Origin: CAYYJR01 sp964472305
GTDB taxonomy: Bacteria > Armatimonadota > Hebobacteria > CAIYQO01
Assembly (NCBI GenBank): GCA_964472305.1
Contig: CAYYJR010000032.1
Span: 1-29,674 of the forward strand
DNA: 29,674 nt
Reading direction: 5' to 3'
The notes under the pieces were generated by a model. That model saw nothing but the letters and a program-made list of their open reading frames with translations, had not been told where the DNA came from and ran no database searches. This document shows positions 1 through 8,400 of this stretch, in pieces (position 1 is the first letter of the stretch; every line of letters starts with the position of its first letter). The position numbers and the translations under genes were made by a program.

Positions 1-1820
1 ATCAGCAGTTGCTCATTAACCCCATCGGCGAGAATGACATAGATCCGTCGGTTGTCGTCAGGTTCGAGCACGACGTCCGGGTGCGCACCGCTTTCCATGC
101 GGTGCACCCCATTGATGCCCCAGCGAACACGTCCCTGCTGCCATTCCCGCTGGATGGTCTCCCATACGGCGGGAGGCACGGGAAGAAATGTATTGCACTC
201 ACCCGCCATTTTCCACATGGAACTGCCGGAATATCCATACCCCGATGACGACCAGGCAGACGCGGGCTTGACCGGCGCCTGTGCCTGTTTGGCCTGCGTG
301 AGCCGGTTCGCTTCCAGCACGATATCCCGATTGCCCTCGCCCACCAGTCCGACGAAGGTGCCGGTGCCCGGCGTCGCCGTGCAGCCATGAATCCAGGCGT
401 CGCTGACGTCCGCCAACTGGATCACCGGGACATCGGCCTGCGGCTGCGGTGCGCTGAAGCGCTGCAATTCCAGGTTGCGCACCTCTTTCGCCTGGAAGGC
501 AGGCCCGGGGCAGGTGACCGTGACATTGTCCAGATAGATGTCCTCCGCGTTACGGAGATCAAACCCTTTGTCCGCCTCGATGCGGATATTGCTGAAGTTG
601 ATATTGCGCACCGGCGCTTTCGGCATCCCATACATCAGGCAGGCGATTCGTGTCTGCGTGGCGGTGATGTTGCTGAAATGGATATCGCTGAATTCGGGAG
701 TCGTGTCGCGGTCCGGCCTGTCATCGATTTTATCCGGATCATAGTAATTTGAGACTTCGATCGCGAACTCCACGCGCCGCATGACAATGCTATCGATCCG
801 GACATCCTTGACATAACCGCCCGTCCAGGGATAGCGGGCGATGCGGATGCCCTGTCGTGTGCCGTCGAAGACACAGTTGCTGACAAGCACGTTGCGTATG
901 CCGCCGATGACTTCCGCCCAGATGCCTACCCCGCTGTGCGCATGCCGCACCACGCAGTTGTCGATGATGACGTTCTCGCAGGGGATGCGCGGCTTGGTGT
1001 AGTCAGGCCCTCCTTCACCTTTTTCACCCGGACCGCAGAGCATGCACCAGCCCGGCACCGTCTTCAGGCAGATGCCATCGTCGCCGGTGTCGATATAGCA
1101 GTTGGTGACGCGCACGTCACGGCAGGACATGATGTCGATCCCGTCGCAGTTGTTGTAAGGCTTCCAGGGATTTTCGATGGTGACCCCATCGATGAGCAGA
1201 TTGCGACACAAGATCGGGAGGATGGCATACATCGGCGAATTGATCAGCTTCACGTCCCGGACCTTCACCCGCGTGCAGTCGAAGAAATAGAGCAGCGGCG
1301 GACGAATGCCCTTCATCCGCCCATCCTTGCGGAAGGCGGCCTCCATATCCGAAGTGCGATTCTTCTCCTCCCACCAGACCTTGCCGTACCCATCCACAGT
1401 GCCGGTACCGGTGATCGACACATTGTCGCAGCGATAGCTGGTGAGCAATGCCGCGTAGAGCCAGCCCTGGATGTGATAACCATGACCTTCCTGATCGAGC
1501 AGGCTGTAATCTTCCAGGTTCGGACTACCGCGCAGCACGGCTCCGGGCGATACGTGGAACTCCACATGGCTCTTCAGAAAAATAGAACCACTGATAAAAA
1601 TGCCTGCCGGCACCACTACCTGCCCGCCTCCCGCGGCAGCGCAAGCGTCGACGGCAGCCTGGATCGCCTTCGTGTTCAGCGTTTTCGCGTCGCCGACTGC
1701 GCCGTAATCCGTAATCGTGAATATCGGCGCGGGCTTGCGTGGTGTCGCGACGCCACCGATCGCAAACCCATGCAACACGGCACAGGCGAACAGGATGGTA
1801 AAACACAGAGCTCTTGCCAA
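1..1820 (-). CDS. Secreted GH28-family glycoside hydrolase (polygalacturonase-like), 3' end outside window
   Basis: The frame is open from a TTG at 1818-1820 to the window edge (606 complete codons, C-terminus missing). No listed ATG upstream is in frame. The TTG has a GGAGG (1826-1830) five bases upstream and begins a hydrophobic signal peptide (LARALCFTILFACAVLHGFA). The mature part opens with ITDYGAVGDAKTLNTKAIQAA, the usual start of pectin-lyase-like right-handed beta helices. GH28-type motifs follow in order: NNCDGID near residue 223, DTGDDGICLK near 247, HSGVGIW near 293 and QGIRIARYP near 325. These match the family's NTD, DD, GHG-like and RIK-like blocks, with HSG and RIA as variants. 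GH28 enzymes hydrolyse polygalacturonate, rhamnogalacturonan or related chains; the exact substrate is not readable. It is divergent from the GH36 gene, which suggests a shared plant-polysaccharide role. The family call is firm; the start is likely. Confidence 0.88.
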   Translation of the reverse strand, partial: MARALCFTILFACAVLHGFAIGGVATPRKPAPIFTITDYGAVGDAKTLNTKAIQAAVDACAAAGGGQVVVPAGIFISGSIFLKSHVEFHVSPGAVLRGSPNLEDYSLLDQEGHGYHIQGWLYAALLTSYRCDNVSITGTGTVDGYGKVWWEEKNRTSDMEAAFRKDGRMKGIRPPLLYFFDCTRVKVRDVKLINSPMYAILPILCRNLLIDGVTIENPWKPYNNCDGIDIMSCRDVRVTNCYIDTGDDGICLKTVPGWCMLCGPGEKGEGGPDYTKPRIPCENVIIDNCVVRHAHSGVGIWAEVIGGIRNVLVSNCVFDGTRQGIRIARYPWTGGYVKDVRIDSIVMRRVEFAIEVSNYYDPDKIDDRPDRDTTPEFSDIHFSNITATQTRIACLMYGMPKAPVRNINFSNIRIEADKGFDLRNAEDIYLDNVTVTCPGPAFQAKEVRNLELQRFSAPQPQADVPVIQLADVSDAWIHGCTATPGTGTFVGLVGEGNRDIVLEANRLTQAKQAQAPVKPASAWSSSGYGYSGSSMWKMAGECNTFLPVPPAVWETIQREWQQGRVRWGINGVHRMESGAHPDVVLEPDDNRRIYVILADGVNEQLL

Positions 1821-2260
1821 AACGGCCTCCCTCTATACCGCGAAGTGTCGTATTCACGAGTTCCGTGTGCTGTTCCCGGCGCCACATGACTATCGATATT
1901 GTTTCGCTCCCCTCGTTTGAACCCGGATGAACTGAAAGGTTTCAGGGAGAAGATCACCACGCTTGCTGACGCGAGACGCCGCGCGGTATCGCAATTATTT
2001 TCCGACCGTGACGCTTATCACGCCAGAGCGATAATGCGGCTTGTGGTCTTCGAGGACGGCGAGTTGTTGCGGACGATCACCGACCTGAACTTCCACTCCC
2101 ACTTCGAGGTGCGGCAGAAAGACTGGGAATTGGCACGGATTGACGCATTGATTGCGGAAAGACGTAGATGCGGATCGCGACGAAGCGCCAGCCAGCGCTT
2201 TGCTTGTAAGGGTGAAATTTGATATGCTTGCCGACGAACAGGCTTAGCGGAGGATGATAC
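1821..2260. other. Divergent intergenic region between GH28 and GH36 genes
   Basis: This 440-base gap separates two divergent hydrolase genes and should hold both promoters, but I see no convincing -35/-10 pair. It contains the degenerate repeat copy at 1961-2044. A plus-strand open frame of 107 codons (1899-2222) runs through the repeat, lacks an SD and resembles no family I recognise, so I do not call it a gene. The GH36 SD (GGAGG, 2249-2253) lies at the right edge. Confidence 0.5.
1961..2044 (+). repeat. Dispersed repeat, copy 1 (degenerate)
   Basis: It begins GCTTGCTGACGCGAGACGCC and aligns base by base with the copies at 4797-4888 and 13665-13756, at roughly 80% identity by eye over about 80 bases. 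The first 30 bases are nearly identical; the distal part is more diverged. It lies between the two divergent hydrolase genes, whereas the other two copies lie just 3' of plus-strand genes. Confidence 0.75.
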
Positions 2261-4747
2261 ATGGACTACGCGAACATGGTGATGCCCGAGGAGATGGATG
2301 AGGGCCGCCGATTCCTGGCGGGGATGCTCGATGTCTTGTGTGCGCGGGATCAACAGGCGTATGTGCCGGCCGAGGTCATCTGCGTGTCGCAGGGGTGGGG
2401 CGACCTGCAGGACGGCTGTTCCTGCAACGGTGAACCGCTGGTGCTGGGCGGGCGGCCTTTCGCGACCGGTCTCGGCACCCATGCCTGCAGCGAGATCATC
2501 GTGCGCCTGCCGGACGACGCCAGACGTTTGACCGGCTGGGGCGGCATCAACCAGTCGCCGATGACCAGCCGGTACTCGAACCCCGCGTGGTTCAGCGTCG
2601 AGGTGAATGGCAGGACGGTGTGGCAGAGCGGCGAGCAGCGCGTGTCGGACGCGCCCGCCCGCGTGGACGTCACGCTCGCCGATTGCCGGGAGTTCACCCT
2701 GCGGGTCCTGGCCGCGGACGTCAACTATGTCCACGCCATCTGGGCCGACATGCAGGTGGAGATGACGAATGGGCGGATCGCGGTGGTCGGCGGTGCGGCC
2801 CGTTTGAACCCGGGCTTTAGCTTCACCTACGACGGGGTTCCGTCCTCCTGTCTGCTACGGGGCTGGGAGCTGAAGAAGCAGCGGCTGGCGGTGGAGGACG
2901 GGGTGGTTCTACACCGGGTCACGCGCACGGACCCGAAAACCGGCCTGGCTGTGATCTGCGAGCTCAAGGAGTACACGCGCTACCCGGTCGTGGAGTGGTG
3001 GGTGCGGTTCAAGAACACCTCGAAAAAGGCGACGCCGATCCTCGAGGACATCCGGTCGATGGACACGGTGTGCAACCTCGGGCAGTTTCCCTACCTGAAT
3101 CACTGGACGGGCGACTACTGCTCGCCGGACGGCTACGAGCCGTTCCGTGTGTCGTTGGCGCACGGGGAGGAATACCGTTTCGCCCCCATGGGCGGGCGGC
3201 CGACAAACCGCGCCTTCCCGTACTACAACCTCGAGGCGCCCGTGGACCAGCGCGGGCTGATCGTGGTGGTCGGCTGGGTCGGCCAGTGGGCTGCCAAGTT
3301 CAGCGCGCGGGACGGGCAGAACATCCGCATCACCGCTGGCCAGGAGCGGACGCACTTCACGCTGTTGCCAGGCGAGGAGGCGCGCACGCCGCTGTCGGTG
3401 CTGATGTTCTACCGTGGCGACCGGGCACGCTCGCGCAACCTGTGGCGCCGGTGGTTCCTGGACCACAACATACCGCGGCCGGGCGGGAAGCCCTTGAAGC
3501 CGTACCTCACCTGCTGCAGCACCGACGACGGCGACGAGTACACGGAGGCGACTGAGGAGAACCAGGTCCGCGCCATCGACCGCTTCAAGGAACGCGGCAT
3601 CCATCCCGACATCTGGTGGATCGACGCCGGCTGGTATCCCTGCCGCGACGCGAACGGCGTGGGGAGCTGCGTCCTCACCGGGACCTGGGAGTTGGACCCC
3701 GAGCGGTTCCCCCGCGGCCTCAAGCCGGTGTCCGACCGCGCCACCAAGGCCGGGGCCGACCTGCTCCTCTGGTTCGAACCCGAGCGGGTGCGGGAGGGTT
3801 CCTGGCTCGACACCGAGCATCCGGAGTGGGTGCTGCGGAACGGGACGGATGTCAACCGTCTGCTGAATCTGGGCGACCCGAAATGTCGCCGTTGGCTCAC
3901 CAATCACGTCTGCCGATTGATCCGGGAGAACGGGGTCAAGGTCTACCGGCAGGATTTCGGGTTCGATCCGCTGCCGTACTGGCAGAGGAACGAGGCGGCG
4001 GACCGGCAGGGAATGAACGAGAACCTGCACGTGCAGGGGTATTACCGGTACTGGAAGGACCTGCTGGCGCGCAACCCGGGGCTGTGGATCGACTCCTGCG
4101 CCTCCGGCGGCCGGCGCAACGACCTGGAGACCATGCGCCTGGCCGTGCCGCTGCACTATACGGATTACGGCTACGGGGACCACGTGGCAAAACAGTCCTT
4201 CCACGCGGCGTTGTGCGAGTGGTTCCCGTACTTCAAGGAGTTCACGCTCTCCTCGGACCTGCGCGGGAACTCCCGCTGGGAACACGAGGTGGACAGATTC
4301 GCCTACCACTGCGCCGTGGCGCCCATGCTCATGCTCATGCTCGACAGCCGCCGCGACGACTACGATTTCGCGCTCGCGTCGAAGATGATCGGGGTTTGGC
4401 GGAAGGTGGCGGGCATGATGCTCGAAGGCGACTACTATCCGCTCACCCCGTATCACCGTTCGGCTGACCAGTGGGTGGCGCGGCAGTTCGACCGGCCTGA
4501 GGAGGGGCGCGGTTTCATCCAGGGCATCCGCATGCCGGCGGCGCCGGCGGAGACGCTTACCGTCTATCCGCAAGGCCTGGAGGCAGAAGCGAACTATCAT
4601 TTCGAGAACCCGGAGACCGGGGAGATCCGAGACATGACTGGTGCGACGCTCCAGGGGCAGGGATTCTGCTTCGCGCTGCCGAAACGGGCCGGGGCGATCT
4701 GGCTGTACCAGCGACTCGACATGCGTTCCAACAAAGCGCATGCCTGA
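2261..4747 (+). CDS. GH36-type alpha-galactosidase with N-terminal NPCBM domain
   Basis: This encodes 828 residues, with ATG preceded by GGAGG seven bases upstream. Residues about 50-170 form an NPCBM-like carbohydrate-binding module (FATGLGTHACSEIIVRLP, then WQSGEQRVSDAP and a closing HAIWADMQVE). A GH36 N-terminal beta domain follows, then a TIM barrel with WWIDAGWY, LLLWFEPERV, KVYRQDFGFDP (expected nucleophile Asp) and WIDSCASGGRRNDLETMR followed by HYTDYGYGD (expected acid/base region). GH36 enzymes release terminal alpha-galactosyl residues from raffinose-type sugars or galactomannan and galactan side chains. The acid/base stretch differs from the classical CSGGGGR motif, so specificity for another alpha-linked sugar is possible. 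No clear signal peptide is seen, which suggests a cytosolic enzyme. It is divergent from GH28, and repeat copy 2 starts 49 bases after its stop. Confidence 0.9.
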   Translation: MDYANMVMPEEMDEGRRFLAGMLDVLCARDQQAYVPAEVICVSQGWGDLQDGCSCNGEPLVLGGRPFATGLGTHACSEIIVRLPDDARRLTGWGGINQSPMTSRYSNPAWFSVEVNGRTVWQSGEQRVSDAPARVDVTLADCREFTLRVLAADVNYVHAIWADMQVEMTNGRIAVVGGAARLNPGFSFTYDGVPSSCLLRGWELKKQRLAVEDGVVLHRVTRTDPKTGLAVICELKEYTRYPVVEWWVRFKNTSKKATPILEDIRSMDTVCNLGQFPYLNHWTGDYCSPDGYEPFRVSLAHGEEYRFAPMGGRPTNRAFPYYNLEAPVDQRGLIVVVGWVGQWAAKFSARDGQNIRITAGQERTHFTLLPGEEARTPLSVLMFYRGDRARSRNLWRRWFLDHNIPRPGGKPLKPYLTCCSTDDGDEYTEATEENQVRAIDRFKERGIHPDIWWIDAGWYPCRDANGVGSCVLTGTWELDPERFPRGLKPVSDRATKAGADLLLWFEPERVREGSWLDTEHPEWVLRNGTDVNRLLNLGDPKCRRWLTNHVCRLIRENGVKVYRQDFGFDPLPYWQRNEAADRQGMNENLHVQGYYRYWKDLLARNPGLWIDSCASGGRRNDLETMRLAVPLHYTDYGYGDHVAKQSFHAALCEWFPYFKEFTLSSDLRGNSRWEHEVDRFAYHCAVAPMLMLMLDSRRDDYDFALASKMIGVWRKVAGMMLEGDYYPLTPYHRSADQWVARQFDRPEEGRGFIQGIRMPAAPAETLTVYPQGLEAEANYHFENPETGEIRDMTGATLQGQGFCFALPKRAGAIWLYQRLDMRSNKAHA

Positions 4748-4796
4748 GAAACTGTCTTGGAAGGCCGATATCGGCGCCCACGCCGCCGTGGCGCAA

Positions 4797-4888
4797 TTGC
4801 GCTTGCTGACGCGGGACGCCGCGCGATATCGCACCTATTTTCCGACGCTCAGGCTCGTCATGCCAGAGTGACAATAAGGCGTGGTTCA
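4797..4888 (+). repeat. Dispersed repeat, copy 2 (92 bp, identical to copy 3)
   Basis: The 92 bases from TTGCGCTTGCTGACGCGGGA to the terminal GGCGTGGTTCA are identical to 13665-13756. The unit contains the perfect palindrome GCGATATCGC and an imperfect palindrome around GACGCGGGACGCC. It starts 49 bases after the GH36 stop. On the minus strand it directly continues the reading frame of the IS630 transposase remnant, so the remnant was cut at this repeat. Confidence 0.9.
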
Positions 4889-5009
4889 GGCGCTGGGCGG
4901 AGAGGTGAATGATCCGCGCCCGACGGGCGGTGACGGCATCATAGGACGTGGCCCACGTGGCCACCTGGTCGGTTTCTTCGGTTGTCAAAGGTCGTACGTA
5001 AAGACACAT
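4889..5009 (-). pseudogene. IS630-family transposase, N-terminal remnant
   Basis: From ATG at 5007-5009 the minus strand encodes about 40 residues: MCLYVRPLTTEETDQVATWA, then a segment ending TARRARIIHLSAQRL. This matches the start of IS630-type transposases (VRPLT-EE, then RRARI-LLSA leading into a helix-turn-helix). The frame then runs into repeat copy 2 and continues as unrelated sequence. The DNA-binding domain and DDE catalytic core are absent, so it cannot be an active transposase. The identification rests on one short segment. Confidence 0.55.
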
Positions 5010-5016
5010 AGCGAAC

Positions 5017-5057
5017 AGGTGTTACCTATTCATGGAAACCGGAACACCTATTCACAG
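5017..5057. repeat. Short inverted and direct repeats upstream of the transposase remnant
   Basis: AGGTGTT (5017-5023) and AACACCT (5043-5049) are inverted. ACCTATTCA occurs at 5024-5032 and again at about 5046-5054 with one-base variation, a 22-base period. Such spaced repeats resemble transposon ends and lie just upstream of the transposase remnant's start, so they may be the old IS terminus. A role as a terminator for neighbouring genes is unlikely because no T-tract follows. Confidence 0.35.
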
Positions 5058-5064
5058 ATTTGCA

Positions 5065-5442
5065 CTAGCTTACCGCCACCTTCGCCATAGCCTCATCCAT
5101 CGCCGCCAGCAGATCGGATTTTTGAAATGGCTTATTCAAGAAGCCATCCGGTCGAGCCGATGCAAATTCGGCTTCGTCTTTCACCGCGCTGCGGACCGTT
5201 TGAATGATGACCGGAATATGCGTCGTTGCCGGGTTCGCTTTGATCCGGCGGCAGACTTCCCAGCCCGGTAAGCCGGGCATGTTGATGTCGAGGAAAACGC
5301 AATCGGCTTTCTGACTGGCAAGGTATGCCAGTCCCTCCTCGCCACTCTCCGCTTCCGCAACCGCAAAGCCGGCGCTGGTGAGCATCATCACCATCAACAG
5401 GCGAATATCAGCATCGTCATCGATAATCAAAATCTGTCGCAT
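5065..5442 (-). CDS. Single-domain response regulator (CheY-like receiver)
   Basis: This encodes 125 residues making one complete receiver domain: acidic pocket D8-D9 (ILIIDDDADIR), phosphoacceptor D52 (FLDINMPG), switch T82 (IIQTVRS) and K104 (LNKPF). There is no output domain, so it should act by protein contact or phosphotransfer. It lies 36 bases downstream of the 8-PAS kinase on the same strand and in exactly the same reading frame. The only stop between them is the kinase's TAA, followed by twelve sense codons. No good SD precedes its ATG. It may be translated by reinitiation, or it may be the detached receiver of a former hybrid kinase. Confidence 0.92.
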   Translation of the reverse strand: MRQILIIDDDADIRLLMVMMLTSAGFAVAEAESGEEGLAYLASQKADCVFLDINMPGLPGWEVCRRIKANPATTHIPVIIQTVRSAVKDEAEFASARPDGFLNKPFQKSDLLAAMDEAMAKVAVS

Positions 5443-5478
5443 CAGTGTGGTCCGACTTTGTGTGTAGTAAACTTGGGG

Positions 5479-8400
5479 TTACCCCCCCCCTAAAACTTGC
5501 GTTTGCGTATGTTTGGGGAGGCGCATCGTGAAGGTGCTCCCCTGATTCCGGCCAAGGCTCTCCACAGAGACGGTGCCGCCGTGCCATTCGACATAGCCGC
5601 GCACCACGGCCAGGCCCAGGCCCAGGCCGCCGGCGGCTTCATCGCGTTCCACCTGCTGGAAGGGGGTGAATAGCAGGGGGAGGTGTGCCGGGTCGATGCC
5701 GCGTCCGTCGTCAGTCACTGTCAGAATGGCGATCTCGTCTTCTTCCCGACACGAGACGGTGATAGTGCCGCCAGTATGGGTGAATTTGATACTGTTGCCG
5801 ATCAGGTGCTCGATACAGGTGCGAATCGCACTGGGATCGGCGACCAGTGAGACCGACGCATCAGGATGACATTGGCGCAGTGACAATCCTTTTCTCTCCG
5901 CCGATAACCGGAGATGCTCTACCGTCGTGGAAGTCAGTTGGCAGAGATCGATCAGTTGCGGTCGGCATTCGGGGCGTCCTTCAAGAAGCTTGGACATATC
6001 GAGCAACTCATTGATGAGGCGCGCCTGCCGTTTGGCATTACGCTCGATGACCGGGATCGCCTGACGGTAGGCTTGCAGCGTATCATTTTCCAAGGCAATA
6101 CTGGTGAAGCCCAGCATGCTGGTCAGCGGTGTTTGCAATTCGTGGGAGAGCACGGCGAGAAACTCATCCTTGGCATGGTCGATCTCTTTCAGTGCCGTGA
6201 TATCCATATTCACCACGACGGCGCCGGTTATGGTACCGTGCGCATCGCGAATCGGAACAGCGGAATTCAATATATACTTCGTTGTTCCGTCAAAACACTC
6301 GATACGGAGTTCTTCCCCCAGTGTCGTGTCTCCGTGGGAAATGGCGCGCGCGCCAGCCCATTCCTCGGCGGTGAGTTCCTTGCCGGTATCTGTATGCCAG
6401 GCGCGATACTCCCCAAACTGCTCCAACCCGACCAATCGTGCACCGGCCCATATCCCCTGGCTAGCCTGGTTCCCTTCTTTGATGACGCCATCGCCATCGA
6501 GGAGCCAGACGCCCACCGGGAGCATCTCAATCATTTGATGGAGTAGATCGCGTTCCTGCGCAACTTCCGCCGTAGCGATTTCCGCCTGCTGCCGGGCAAG
6601 CACTTCATCTGTCACGTCAATGGCCATGTGTGCTAGCGCGATCACTTCGTCTTCTTGAATGACGGGGGTGCAGACCCAGTTCCACCAGGTGCGCCCGCGA
6701 TGGGAGAAGCCATCGTATGGGAATCCGAGTAACGTTTTACCGCGCTTCGTCTGTACCACCTCATCAAAGACCGCACGTATGCCGCTTTCCTGCACCGCGG
6801 GGGCATACTCGTCCAGGCCCAGACCGACCATGCCTTGTGGGAACGCCCCCTCGGCCCACATCTGCTGGTAATAGACATTGTGGGCGATGATGCGGTACGG
6901 CGGCGTGGCTTCGTAGAGCACCAGGCCGGCGGGAGCATAATCAAACAGTCCTTGGAGTTGTTGATTACGCAGGCTCAATTCCTGCTGCTGCCGGTGGATG
7001 ACCGCTTCGCGTTCCTGTAATGCCGCTTCGGTCTGCTTGCGCGCCGTAATATCAATGCAGATGCCGGACATGCTCCTGGGGGTGCCATCGTCAGCGTAGA
7101 GCGTGTCGCCCAAGGCATGGATCCACCGCATCTCCCCGGTCGGCAAGACGATGCGATATTCGCTGGAGAGTGGCGTGTGGGTCGCAATCGCCTGTTCAAT
7201 CCGTGCGCCAGCCATCGCAGCATCATCGGGGTGCACCACACGGGTCCAGGTCGGAAAACTAGCCGCATCCATCATGGGGTCCAAGCCGAAGAGCCGATAG
7301 AGTTCATTCGACCATTCGAGCGTACCGGTGACCATATCCCATGTCCAGATGCCGGCGCCGGCGGACTGTTGGGCCAACACCAGCCGCGCATTCGATTCGC
7401 GAAGATCTTCTTCCGCTTGTTTTCGCTCGGAAATATCGTGGCTGACCGAAACCACGCGCACCACGGCATGATCGGTGTCGAACACGGGATACGTCGTATG
7501 ACTGAAGACGATGCCATCGCGTGTGTCTTCGCTGTGGAGACTTTCGCCGGACGCAAACACCGATTCAATGATCTTCCAGCGGGTGCGGGCGAGATCGGGG
7601 GAAAGAAAGTCACGGAAGGAGTGACCGACCATCTCGTCCGGGGTGCAGTGACATCGTGCCGCCGCGATGGCATTGACGACCAGGAGGGTGCCGTGTCGGT
7701 CTACCATGCAGACACTCTCATCTAAGGCGCCCAACAACGCGCGATAATTCGTTTCACTCTCACGAATCGCTTCTTCCGCCTGCTTCCGCTCAGTAATATC
7801 CTCAACCGCCCCGATAATGGCTTCCGGCGCGCCATTCGCCGCACGTATGACTGAAACCGATAATTGTGCCCAGAGGATACTCCCGTCTTTACGCCGGTAG
7901 CGCTTTTCCATCTGGTAACTTTCGCGCGCCCCCGCAAGCAGTTCCTGGAAGAGAAGCCGACTCGTATGGACGTCATCCGCATGGGTGATGTCAGTGAACC
8001 GTCGCGTCCGCAGTTCCTCGGCAGTGTAACCAATCATGCGTTCGATGGCGGCATTCGCGCTGATGATGTATCCGTTGAGATCGACAACCACCAATCCTAA
8101 CATGGTATTCGCGACGATGGCCCGGAAACGGGCTTCACTGGCTTTGAGCGCCTCTTCAGCCAGTCTCCGCTCGGTGATGTCGTCGTAAATACCCAGCACA
8201 CCGACGACGCGTCCCTCGGTATTGCGGATGGGCACCTTATTGACATCCAGCACCAGCGTACTGCCATCTGACAACTGGCGAGATTCTTCGATATGGCGTT
8301 CCGCCTGTTCCGTGGTCATCACCCGCTGATCGCGCGCGCGAAACTCGTCGGACTTTTCGCGCTTCCATCCCAAGTCGTAATCGGTTTTGCCGATGATGTC

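Noticed and set aside
936..1889. 317-codon plus-strand frame
   Set aside because: It is antisense to the GH28 gene, whose translation contains the beta-helix and catalytic motifs. It has no SD and no recognisable domains.
1899..2222. 107-codon plus-strand frame between the hydrolase genes
   Set aside because: It has no SD, crosses repeat copy 1 and has no recognised similarity. It may contain decayed coding sequence, but this cannot be supported.
2909..4834. 641-codon open frame on the minus strand
   Set aside because: It lies antisense to the GH36 gene, which has clear family motifs and an SD. The antisense translation is arginine/valine/proline-rich with no family resemblance, as usual for GC-rich shadows.
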